Below are positions 7,791-14,860 of a stretch of 34,790 nt of DNA, piece by piece. Under the pieces are notes generated by a model that worked only from the letters and a program-made list of their open reading frames with translations, searched no databases and was not told where the DNA came from. The DNA is taken from positions 1 to 34,790 of the forward strand of contig DATJAQ010000239.1 of assembly GCA_035516075.1 (NCBI GenBank), in the 5' to 3' direction. Origin of the DNA: Gp13-AA77 sp035516075 (lineage in GTDB: Bacteria; Acidobacteriota; Terriglobia; UBA7540). A program made the position numbers and the translations under genes. Position 1 is the first letter of the stretch. Every line of letters starts with the position of its first letter.

Positions 7791-10127
7791 TTGCCGGCCT
7801 CCAACCCTGACCCGCAGAGCGCCGCGCCCGCAAAGGTGGCCGCCGAACCAGCCTCCGGCGAAAGCCAGGCCGGGTTGGACCGGCTGTTCGAGTCGCTGCC
7901 CGACGCCACGGTTACCGCCGACCGCGAGGGGCGGATTGTCTCAGCCAACGGGCAGGCGGAGCGCATGTTCGGCTACACTCGCCGCGAACTCGCGGGGCAG
8001 CCCATCCACGTCCTCGTGCCGGAGCGATACCGGGACGCTCACCACGCTTATGTTAGAGGCTACCAGGATAGCCCACACGCACGGCCCATGGGCGCCGGCC
8101 TCGAGCTTTACGGCAGGCGCAAGGACGGCACCGAGTTCCCGGTGGACATCATGCTGAGCCCGCTCGCGACCGGCGGCGGCCTGCTCTCACTGGCGGTGGT
8201 GCGCGACATGACGGACCGCAAGCGGGTGGAGCAGGCGCTACGTCTGAGCGAGGAGCAGCTGCGGACGCTTTTCGACAGCGTCAAGGACTACGCCATCTTC
8301 ACGCTCGACGCGGAGGGGCGGGTGAGCAGTTGGAGCCTGGGGGCGGAGCGCATCAAGGGCTACCGCGCCGAGGAGATCATGGGCCAGCACTTCTCGCGGT
8401 TCTACACCCCGGAGGACGTCGAGCGCGGCAAGCCGGAACACGAGTTGGTCGCGGCCGCCGCCTTGGGCCGGGTTGAGGACGACGGGTGGCGGGTGCGCAA
8501 GGACGGCTCGCGCTTCTGGGCCAACGTCACCCTTGCGGCGCGGCGCGACGCGGAGGGCAAGCTGCTCGGCTTCTCTAAAGTGACGCGCGACTTCACCGGG
8601 CGCCGGCAGGCCGAAGAGGCGCTGCTGCTGGAGGTGACGAACACCCTGATTTCAAGCCTTGACATCCGCCGCCTTTTCGCCGCGATTTCCGCCGGTATTC
8701 GCCAGGTGACGCCGCACGAATTTGCGGGCCTGGCGTTGTTCGACGCGACGATTGGAAAATTGCGGCTCCACGTGCTCGACGCCCCCAGCGGCGTCGAGAT
8801 ACCCGCGGAGGGGTTGCTGCTGCCGCTCGAAGATTCGCCTTCGGGGCAGGCCTTCACGTCGCGCGAGCCGTTGTGGCTGGAGCGCATGGAGGGCGCCGCG
8901 GACCGGTTCTCGCCTGACTTCATCCAGGCGTGGACGACGCTCGGGATGAAGTCTGGCTGCTGGCTACCGCTGCTGAACCGGGGCGCAGCGCTGGGCACGC
9001 TGATTGTGGGCAGCTCGAGGGAGTGCGCGTTCACGGCCCAGGATGCCGAAATCCTGAGTCTCGTGGCCAACCAGGTGGCGCTGGCCATCGATAACGCCGA
9101 GGCGTATCGCCGCGTGGCCGAGCTCAAGGATCGGTTTGCCGAAGAGAAGGCTTATCTTGAAGAAGAGCTCAACACGGAATACAACTTTGAGGAAATCGTG
9201 GGCGAGAGCGCCGCCCTGCGGCGAGTACTGAAACAGGTCGAGACCGTTGCCCCCACCGACGCCACGGTACTCGTCCAGGGAGAAACCGGCACCGGCAAAG
9301 AGCTGGTGGCGCGCGCCATCCACCACCTCAGCGCCCGACGCGAGCGTACCTTTGTGAAACTGAACTGCGCCGCCATTCCTGGCGGCCTGCTCGAGAGCGA
9401 GTTGTTTGGGCACGAAAAGGGGGCATTTACCGGCGCTATATCGCAAAAGATCGGCCGCGTGGAACTAGCCCACCAGGGGACTCTGTTCCTCGACGAAGTC
9501 GGCGACATCCCGCTGGAACTTCAACCCAAACTGCTTCGCGCCCTGCAGGAGAGGGAGTTCGAGCGTCTCGGCAGCACGCGCACCATTCAGGTTGACGTTC
9601 GTCTGATTGCGGCCACCAATCGCGACTTGGCCGCCATGGTAAAAGCTCACGAGTTTCGAAATGACCTTTACTATCGGCTCCGGGTCTTTCCGGTTCACGT
9701 CCCTCCCTTGCGGGATCGCCCCGACGACATCCCGATGCTCGTTCACCATTTCGTGCAAAAACACGCTCGGCGAATGAACCGGCGCATCGAGACCATTCCA
9801 CCGGAGGCCTTCGAGGCCCTGCGGCGGTGGCCGTGGCCCGGCAACGTGCGTGAACTGGAGAACCTGATCGAGCGGGCTGTGATCCTGACCACGGGCAGCG
9901 TGCTGAGGATCCCGCTCTCCGAGTTGGTACGCGCTGACGCGCCCGAAAACCTTCCTTCACCTCTCTCCACCCTGGAGACCGCCGAGCGGGAGCACATCCT
10001 TCGCGCCCTACGCGAATGCGGAGGACGCATCGCGGGGCCAACAGGTGCTGCCGCCCGGCTCGGACTGAAGCGCACCACCCTTAACGCTAAGCTCAAAAAG
10101 CTCGGGATTTCCCGCAAGGAAATCTGA
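7791..10127 (+). CDS. Sigma-54-dependent transcriptional activator, PAS-PAS-GAF-AAA+-Fis
   Basis: The 778-residue product is an enhancer-binding protein. Two PAS domains (about 28-140 and 155-270) and a GAF domain (about 283-440) form the sensory part. The AAA+ domain (about 465-700) has Walker A GETGTGKE (497-504), the sigma-54 contact loop GAFTGA (544-549), Walker B LFLDEVGD (565-572) and the RxDLYYRL region near 623. A Fis-type HTH ends the protein (731-778). There is no receiver domain, so activity is probably set directly by a ligand of PAS/GAF, as in FhlA-type regulators. The TTG start has AGAGGTG at 7780-7786. No -24/-12 promoter was found nearby, so target genes are probably elsewhere. 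Confidence 0.93.
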   Translation: MPASNPDPQSAAPAKVAAEPASGESQAGLDRLFESLPDATVTADREGRIVSANGQAERMFGYTRRELAGQPIHVLVPERYRDAHHAYVRGYQDSPHARPMGAGLELYGRRKDGTEFPVDIMLSPLATGGGLLSLAVVRDMTDRKRVEQALRLSEEQLRTLFDSVKDYAIFTLDAEGRVSSWSLGAERIKGYRAEEIMGQHFSRFYTPEDVERGKPEHELVAAAALGRVEDDGWRVRKDGSRFWANVTLAARRDAEGKLLGFSKVTRDFTGRRQAEEALLLEVTNTLISSLDIRRLFAAISAGIRQVTPHEFAGLALFDATIGKLRLHVLDAPSGVEIPAEGLLLPLEDSPSGQAFTSREPLWLERMEGAADRFSPDFIQAWTTLGMKSGCWLPLLNRGAALGTLIVGSSRECAFTAQDAEILSLVANQVALAIDNAEAYRRVAELKDRFAEEKAYLEEELNTEYNFEEIVGESAALRRVLKQVETVAPTDATVLVQGETGTGKELVARAIHHLSARRERTFVKLNCAAIPGGLLESELFGHEKGAFTGAISQKIGRVELAHQGTLFLDEVGDIPLELQPKLLRALQEREFERLGSTRTIQVDVRLIAATNRDLAAMVKAHEFRNDLYYRLRVFPVHVPPLRDRPDDIPMLVHHFVQKHARRMNRRIETIPPEAFEALRRWPWPGNVRELENLIERAVILTTGSVLRIPLSELVRADAPENLPSPLSTLETAEREHILRALRECGGRIAGPTGAAARLGLKRTTLNAKLKKLGISRKEI

Positions 10128-10153
10128 CCGCTCGTGGTCATGTGGCGTTATTT

Positions 10154-10172
10154 GGTCATGGGCACCGTGACC
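10154..10172 (+). terminator. Short hairpin after the activator gene
   Basis: GGTCATGG and CCGTGACC pair over 8 positions (one G-T) around a GCA loop. No U-tract follows. The same words GGTCA and GTGACC recur at 10137, 10189 and 10249, so it may instead be part of a regulator-binding cluster. Confidence 0.35.
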
Positions 10173-10187
10173 TCCAAACACCAACCT

Positions 10188-10203
10188 TGTGACCAACGTC
10201 ACA
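10188..10203. promoter_or_regulatory. CRP-type palindrome TGTGA-N6-TCACA
   Basis: The 16-bp sequence TGTGACCAACGTCACA is a perfect inverted repeat of the CRP half-site. It lies 92 bp upstream of the STAS start at 10295, in the gap before the STAS and FNR/CRP genes. The downstream regulator carries a CRP-like recognition helix, so autoregulation is plausible. Confidence 0.6.
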
Positions 10204-10294
10204 TGTAACTCTCAGCCTCTGAGTCGCTTGAAGATATGGCCGTCATTTGGTGACCAAGTTGCCGTTTGTTGGGGCGTCGAGTGGGGTGAGCAGG

Positions 10295-10600
10295 GTGCTC
10301 AGAATCACAATCAATGACAACTCGCATCGGGCCATAATCAAGTTGGAAGGCCGAGTGAGCGGCCCTTGGGTCGGCGAACTGGAGCGAAGTTGGCGCAGCC
10401 TGGTGACCACAAAGGGTAACGCCCACCCTCTCGTCATCGACCTATCGGACGTGACGTTCATCAGCACTGAGGGAAAGATTCTTCTGGGTGAGATGTATCG
10501 CCAGGGCGCAGAGCTTCGCGTGGGCGCACTGATGGAGCTTACTCTCGAACAGATCAAACAAGCGGCACAGGGCCCGGAAACAAGTGGGCACGGAGGATAA
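10295..10600 (+). CDS. STAS-domain protein (anti-sigma antagonist-like)
   Basis: The protein is about 101 residues: beta-strand start VLRITINDN, then AIIKLEGRVSGPWVGELERSW, PLVIDLSDVTFISTEGKILLGEMY and a C-terminal helix. This order matches a single STAS domain. At the place where SpoIIAA-like proteins carry the phosphorylated Ser (DSSG), this one reads STEG, a Glu. The GTG at 10295 has GGGGTGAG at 10282-10289; longer versions from TTG 10247 are possible but add no conserved sequence. Its stop is immediately before the next gene's ATG, so the two are very likely cotranscribed. A role in partner-protein switching is inferred. Confidence 0.75.
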   Translation: MLRITINDNSHRAIIKLEGRVSGPWVGELERSWRSLVTTKGNAHPLVIDLSDVTFISTEGKILLGEMYRQGAELRVGALMELTLEQIKQAAQGPETSGHGG

Positions 10601-10601
10601 A

Positions 10602-11318
10602 ATGCACTCGCCATACGGTTTGGAATTGAACGGCAGCTGTGAGAACTGTTCCCAAAGGGGAGACCAGTTTTTCTGCAATTTGCCTAAACCTGAATTGAAG
10701 GCGTTTGAGTCGATCAAATACACCAGCGGCTATCCCAAAGGGGCGGTCCTGTTCGTGGAAGAGGAAGCTCCGCGGGGCGTTTTCGTCGTCTGTAAGGGCC
10801 GCGTGAAGCTGACCATGACCTCCATCGATGGAAAGACCATGATTTTAAGGATCGTCGGGCCGGGCGAAGTGCTGGGTTTGCACGCAGTGGTCTCCGGCGA
10901 GGCCTATCAATCTACGGCCGAAACCATGGAGCCTTGCCAGTTCGACTTTGTGAGGCGGGAGGACTTCCTTCGCTTCCTGCGCGACCACGCTGAGGCTTCC
11001 ATTCATGCGGCTCAGCAGTTGAGCGGAAACTACCAGGCGGCTTGCGCACAGATTCGCTCGCTAGGCCTGACTCACTCGGCCTCCGGCAAGCTGGCAAAAT
11101 TCCTACTTGAATCCTCTGCGGCCGGTCAGGTGACCAAACAAGGGACCCGGATGCGGCTTACCATGACTCACGAGGAAATCGGACAGATGATCGGCGCTTC
11201 GCGCGAGACCGTAACCCGGACTCTGGGGCAATTCAAGCAGAGGCAGGTCGTCGCCCAGAACGGCTCCATGATGCTCATTCAGAACCGGGCGGCACTGGAA
11301 ACCTACGCTGGCGCCTAG
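10602..11318 (+). CDS. CRP/FNR-family regulator with FNR-like cysteines
   Basis: The 238-residue product has a cyclic-nucleotide-binding-like beta roll (about 38-125), a long dimer helix and a C-terminal winged HTH (about 160-235). Cys13, Cys16, Cys25 and Cys112 fall where E. coli FNR has Cys20, 23, 29 and 122, so an oxygen-sensitive [4Fe-4S] cluster is plausible; the last spacing (CX8C rather than CX5C) differs. The recognition helix reads SRETVTR, matching the Arg-Glu-x3-Arg pattern of CRP that reads TGTGA, rather than the E..SR of FNR. The ATG has GGAGG at 10592-10596, which overlaps the end of the STAS gene. A site of the predicted kind is at 10188. Confidence 0.88.
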   Translation: MHSPYGLELNGSCENCSQRGDQFFCNLPKPELKAFESIKYTSGYPKGAVLFVEEEAPRGVFVVCKGRVKLTMTSIDGKTMILRIVGPGEVLGLHAVVSGEAYQSTAETMEPCQFDFVRREDFLRFLRDHAEASIHAAQQLSGNYQAACAQIRSLGLTHSASGKLAKFLLESSAAGQVTKQGTRMRLTMTHEEIGQMIGASRETVTRTLGQFKQRQVVAQNGSMMLIQNRAALETYAGA

Positions 11319-11354
11319 TGTGCCTCCTGCTTGATGGCCCGCGCACGCGCTCTT

Positions 11355-11383
11355 AGCGCGGCGGGTAACAAACCTGCCGCGCT
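11355..11383. terminator. Strong GC-rich hairpin between convergent genes
   Basis: AGCGCGGCGGGT (11355-11366) pairs with ACCTGCCGCGCT (11372-11383) over 12 bp with one G-T, around an AACAA loop. It separates the FNR/CRP gene from the convergent BON pseudogene. No U-tract follows on either strand, so termination would be inefficient or Rho-assisted. Confidence 0.45.
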
Positions 11384-11415
11384 CGAGCGCCAGCCTCCGG
11401 CCGGGTAACAGCAAG

Positions 11416-12068
11416 TCAATCGATGCAAGTGATGAAACTGTTGACCCGCGTCACGCCTGCGACGGCTCAGGCTGTGCGTTCGGCCCCGTCGCGCTCCGCC
11501 CAGTTGCGAACGCTTCCCGTAAGGGTCACCGAGGTTCCGTTGCTTTTGACCGTGATACGTTGTGCCTCGAGCAGGCCATTTCGCCGGAAGGCCGCTTCGA
11601 TTTGGGTGCGAATGTCGCTGGGCGTCAATCGGGGCTTCACAACGATCTCGTTGGTGACCCCCTGCACACCCCTCAGACGGAACACGGCCTCCTCCGCCGA
11701 GGAACGCTGAAGCTCAAAGTCAACCTTACGTTCCAGGGTGATCCAGCCATTCTCCGAGGTGACTTTGATTTGATCCCACGGCACCCGCACGTTCCACTCC
11801 AGGGCATTTTCCGCAGCCCGCGCAATGTAAGCATCGCCGCGCTCAATCGGTCCGGGAGGCACGACCCTGACGTGCACCGCAAGGGCTTTTAACCCCGAGA
11901 CTCGCTTAGCGGCGCGCTCGGCAGCCCATGTTTCGGCCAGGCTCTCAACCCGCCCTACTGAGTGCCCACCCCGTCCCCCACCACCACGCCCACACAGGCC
12001 GCACGGACGCCGGGCTCCCGCTCGAGTTCATCGAGGATGCTCTTCCGCAAGTCTAGATTGCTCGACAT
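11416..12068 (-). pseudogene. BON-domain (OsmY-like) protein, broken by a frameshift and a nonsense codon
   Basis: The gene starts at ATG 12068 with a GGAGG site and encodes MSSNLDLRKSILDELERE and a first BON domain. At about 11958-11975 the frame hits TAG, while the homologous sequence (GRVESLAETWAAERAAKRV) continues one frame over, consistent with a 1-nt indel. Two further BON domains follow, with AYIARAAENALEWNV, ITLERKVDFELQR and VRNWAERDGAERTA. There an in-frame TGA at 11467-11469 stands where the family has Trp, and AVAGVTRVNSF continues to a stop at 11416. BON proteins are periplasmic and bind phospholipid during osmotic or envelope stress. Two lesions make a sequencing error less likely, though the frameshift alone could be one. 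Confidence 0.82.
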
Positions 12069-12448
12069 GGGCTTTCCCTCCATCGCGCACCGCAAGTCAG
12101 GGTCTCCCCGCATACACTCTGCCCTGTTGCGGCCCTGCGGACTGTGCGGCTGCTCACCTCCCTTGGTGCTTCCGGTCACAGGCTCTGCGTCTTGCCGCCC
12201 GGTTACTCCCGCCGCTACGCGTTTTCTTGTGAACCCGCCCGGCTGGATTCGCTTCAAGATCTTGGGTCCGGGGTTTCCGCTGCAGGCCGCAACCGATCGT
12301 TTTGCTTCCTTACGATGTCACTTCGCCAAGTGATCAGGGTCACAGATGATTGCGCTGGTCAATGGTAGATTGAGCCGTCCCGGGTATGAAGAGTGCTTGA
12401 GTCTAAACCCCGTCGTTCAGGACCGCCGATATCGCAACCAATACACCG
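12069..12448. other. Divergent intergenic region with regulatory sites
   Basis: About 380 bp separate the BON pseudogene from the truncated CRP paralogue. Frames here carry no recognisable domain. The notable content is a nested palindrome at 12318-12344 and a -10-like TAGATT at 12366-12371. Confidence 0.55.
12318..12371 (+). promoter_or_regulatory. Predicted CRP-type site and class II promoter
   Basis: AGTGATCAGGGTCACA at 12329-12344 is a near-perfect TGTGA-N6-TCACA site. It overlaps a second perfect inverted repeat, TCACTT-CGCC-AAGTGA (12318-12333). The hexamer TAGATT at 12366-12371 is placed exactly where a -10 box lies if the site is centred at -41.5. Transcription would start near 12378 and read into the truncated CRP paralogue. 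Confidence 0.5.
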
Positions 12449-12943
12449 ATGCAGGGGAGGCGCGAGGTGGCGAGCGTGCAACATTCTGAAGGGCTTCCGC
12501 GAAGTGTTCGGTACGAGGATCTGTTCCGCGACCTGCCTGCCGCAACCCGTCAGGCGTTCGAACGGCTGGAAGAAAGATCGTCCTACCCGCAGGGCGCCAC
12601 GCTATTTGTTGAGGATCAGCTGGGGTCCGGGGTTTTCATACTGCGCGAAGGCAGCGTCAGGCTAGCTCATTCCTTCGCTCCCGGCGCGGCCGTCTCTGCG
12701 GTCATCGCGCTTCCAGGCGAGATTCTGGGGGTCGCGGCCACCGTATCCGGTGAACCTTACGAGTCGGCGGCTCAGACGATCGAGCCTTCACAGGTCGGCT
12801 TCGTCAGCCGTCGGAGTCTTATGGAGTTCCTCCGCGAACAAAATGCGGTGGCCTTCAGGCTGGTGCAGCTTCTCAGCGACGCAATGAATTCGACTCTCGA
12901 TCGCAGCCGCCTGCTAGGCCTCGGGGCAGACACAAAGCACTGA
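12449..12943 (+). CDS. CRP/FNR paralogue lacking the HTH domain
   Basis: The 164-residue frame has the cyclic-nucleotide-binding-like roll (SSYPQGATLFVEDQ, VFILREGSVRLA, ALPGEILGVAATVSGEPYESAAQTIEPSQ) and the dimer helix, and ends at LLGLGADTKH. The alignable neighbour at 10602 continues from this point (RSLGLTHSASGKLAKFL) into its winged HTH; here a TGA follows and no HTH remnant is visible in other frames before the tRNA at 12982. All four FNR-like cysteines are absent. GTG 12476 with GAGGTGG at 12464-12470 may be the true start. It could be a decaying gene or a dimer-only modulator of its full-length relatives. Confidence 0.72.
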   Translation: MQGRREVASVQHSEGLPRSVRYEDLFRDLPAATRQAFERLEERSSYPQGATLFVEDQLGSGVFILREGSVRLAHSFAPGAAVSAVIALPGEILGVAATVSGEPYESAAQTIEPSQVGFVSRRSLMEFLREQNAVAFRLVQLLSDAMNSTLDRSRLLGLGADTKH

Positions 12944-12981
12944 CACCCTGCAGTGTTTGACCGTCAGCCGAACGGGTTCCT

Positions 12982-13066
12982 TGGTGCGAAAGGGGGGACT
13001 CGAACCCCCACCCCTTGCGGGACCAGATCCTAAGTCTGGCGCGTCTGCCAATTCCGCCACTTTCGC
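12982..13066 (-). tRNA. tRNA-Leu (anticodon UAG)
   Basis: On the minus strand the 85-nt gene has acceptor arms GCGAAAG and CTTTCGC, A73 and an encoded CCA (12982-12984). The anticodon arm is CCAGA-CTTAGGA-TCTGG with anticodon TAG. A long variable arm (TCCCGCAAGGGGT) marks a class II tRNA, as expected for Leu. The T arm GGGGG-TTCGAGT-CCCCC is complete. Its 3' end faces the truncated CRP paralogue 38 bp away. Confidence 0.96.
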
Positions 13067-13074
13067 ACAAAATC

Positions 13075-13080
13075 ATTATA
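13075..13080 (-). promoter_or_regulatory. -10 box of tRNA-Leu
   Basis: The minus strand reads TATAAT here, 8 bp before the tRNA 5' end. The -35 region is weak. Confidence 0.5.
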
Positions 13081-13131
13081 AGCGACTACCGTTGACCATC
13101 GCGGACGCTCACATCACTGCAAGGTCTGGCT

Positions 13132-13137
13132 TATAAT
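13132..13137 (+). promoter_or_regulatory. -10 box of the M28 peptidase gene
   Basis: TATAAT at 13132-13137 implies a start of transcription near 13144. The ATG at 13143 would then fall at or before the transcript start, which supports the GTG at 13233 as the translation start. Confidence 0.5.
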
Positions 13138-13232
13138 CTCTTATGAGCCGCCATTGCTCGCACCGGACGAAGGCGCACAATGGGCTCGCTCGACTCGATT
13201 CGAGGCAGCTTCGATGCCTCGTGGAGGTAACT

Positions 13233-14690
13233 GTGCGCCTAAGGTTGGGGATTGTCGGGGGAGCGTTGGCTCTGTGGGTTTTACTTCACGCCAGGGGGAT
13301 CCCGGCCGGGCTTGCGCTCGCCGCCCCGGCGCCCCAGGATCCGGACGAGCCGCTCAATGGCAAACCTTCCCCGAAGCTCATTCCGCCCCCGGGTTCGCCC
13401 ATCACCTCGGGGGACGTCGACCAGAAAGAGTTGACCGACATCATCAACGAGCTCGTGGCCTGCGGCACGCGGAGCTCGCTCTCTTCGTGGAAGGACACCG
13501 ACCACGAGATCGGGTGCGGCCGTAACCGGATCGTGGCGAGGTTCCAGGCGATCTCGAAGGCCATGGGCGGCGAGCTCCAGGTGAAGGTGGATCGCTTTGA
13601 GGCGACCGCCCCACGGACCGCCAACAAGCCCGTGCCGCTCGAAAACGTGATTGCGATCCTCCCCGGGACCGACCCCACCCTGTCCAAAACTGTATTCCTC
13701 GTCTCGGGTCACTTTGACTCAATGCCTTCCGACGTGATGGATTCCACCAGCGCTGCGCCCGGCGCCGACGACGACGCCTCCGGCGTTGCTGTCTCCATCG
13801 AGTGTGCCCGGCTCGTCTCGAGCTGGCGGCCGCCCTCGGGCTACCGGGCGACGGTCATCTTCGCGGCGGTTTCCGGTGAAGAACAAGGGCTGCTGGGGAG
13901 CAAGCACCTCGTCGAGTACCTGCGCGACAGCGGTTACACAGTCGGCGGCATGCTTGACGACGACATCGTGGGTGCGGACTTCGCACCGGGCGCGCCCCAC
14001 CGCGTGCGCGTGTTTTCGGCGGGAGGGCCCGACGGCATCGACAGTCCGTCCAGAGAGCTGGCGCGCATGGTGGAGGACATCGATTCCCGGGATGCCGTGC
14101 GTCTTATTTTTCGTGATGACCGCTTGGGCCGCGGCGGCGATCACATGCCGTTCATCGAGGCCGGGGACCCGGCCGTTCGATTCACCGAACCGCTCGAAGA
14201 TTACCACCATGAGCACCAGACGCCGCGCATTGAAAACGGCGTTCAATACGGCGACCTCCCGCAATATCTCAACTTCGAGTTTCTAGCGAACGTGGTTCGC
14301 GACAATGCGGAAGTGTTGCGCGAGCTGGCCATGGCGCCCGCCCCTCCGGCTGATGTCACGCTATCAGGCGGAGTCACGCCCAGCGCTGTCGTGGGCTGGC
14401 AGGCGCCCAGCGACACCGAGCGCGGCGGCTTTGAGATTCTCTGGCGCGAAACTACATCGCCTCGCTGGTCCGTCTACGACTTTGTCTTCCAGCCGGGCGA
14501 GACCGCGCTGACGGGCGTCTCCACCGACAACCGCTTTTTCGCGGTGCGGTCGGTCGGCAAGAATGGCGCGCGTTCCCTCGCGGTGCCGGCGGTGCCCAAG
14601 CGGCGCACCCGCCCGGCGGCGCCTCCCGCAAGCATTCACGGAGCGGGCGCTCAAAGCAACGAAGGCCCCAACTCGCGGCACAATCGGTAG
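13233..14690 (+). CDS. Secreted M28-family zinc metallopeptidase
   Basis: The product is about 485 residues. An N-terminal signal peptide (residues 1-32, LGIVGGALALWVLLHA) sends it out of the cytoplasm. The M28 (aminopeptidase Y/S-like) domain carries the metal ligands in order: His160 in VSGHFDS, Asp near 180 in PGADDDASG, Glu216-217 in SGEEQG, an Asp near 243 in LDDDIVG and a His in EDYHHEHQT (about 325). A beta-rich segment after residue 365 (VVGWQAPSDTERGGFEILW) resembles a fibronectin III module. GTG 13233 with GGAGG at 13223-13227 is preferred over ATG 13143. The last 40 bp overlap an antisense gene remnant. It probably digests peptides in the periplasm or outside. Confidence 0.88.
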   Translation: MRLRLGIVGGALALWVLLHARGIPAGLALAAPAPQDPDEPLNGKPSPKLIPPPGSPITSGDVDQKELTDIINELVACGTRSSLSSWKDTDHEIGCGRNRIVARFQAISKAMGGELQVKVDRFEATAPRTANKPVPLENVIAILPGTDPTLSKTVFLVSGHFDSMPSDVMDSTSAAPGADDDASGVAVSIECARLVSSWRPPSGYRATVIFAAVSGEEQGLLGSKHLVEYLRDSGYTVGGMLDDDIVGADFAPGAPHRVRVFSAGGPDGIDSPSRELARMVEDIDSRDAVRLIFRDDRLGRGGDHMPFIEAGDPAVRFTEPLEDYHHEHQTPRIENGVQYGDLPQYLNFEFLANVVRDNAEVLRELAMAPAPPADVTLSGGVTPSAVVGWQAPSDTERGGFEILWRETTSPRWSVYDFVFQPGETALTGVSTDNRFFAVRSVGKNGARSLAVPAVPKRRTRPAAPPASIHGAGAQSNEGPNSRHNR

Positions 14691-14812
14691 CCGCCGAGCG
14701 CAAGCCTCAGATCGAGATCAGCCAGAGAGTTCAGGAGTTCCTCACGCACCTCTTGATCACCCGCGACGGCCAGACCCCACAGATACGGGCGGCCCAGCAG
14801 AACTGCCCGCGC
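14651..14812 (-). pseudogene. 3' remnant of an FMN-dependent alpha-hydroxy-acid dehydrogenase
   Basis: The minus strand encodes a 53-residue piece beginning ARAVLLGRPYLWGLAVAG and ending at a TGA at 14651-14653. This is the C-terminal signature of the lactate/glycolate oxidase family (phosphate-binding GRPYLWGL followed by the last two helices). The sequence before ARAV shows no homology (the expected DGGIRRGTDVxKALALG is missing), so the rest of the gene is gone. The piece overlaps the 3' end of the M28 peptidase by 40 bp antisense. It looks like the scar of a deletion or replacement. Confidence 0.72.
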
Positions 14813-14860
14813 CGGGAGTCGGACGCGGAAATGGGGCGGCTGGTCCGCATCTGAGTGTCG

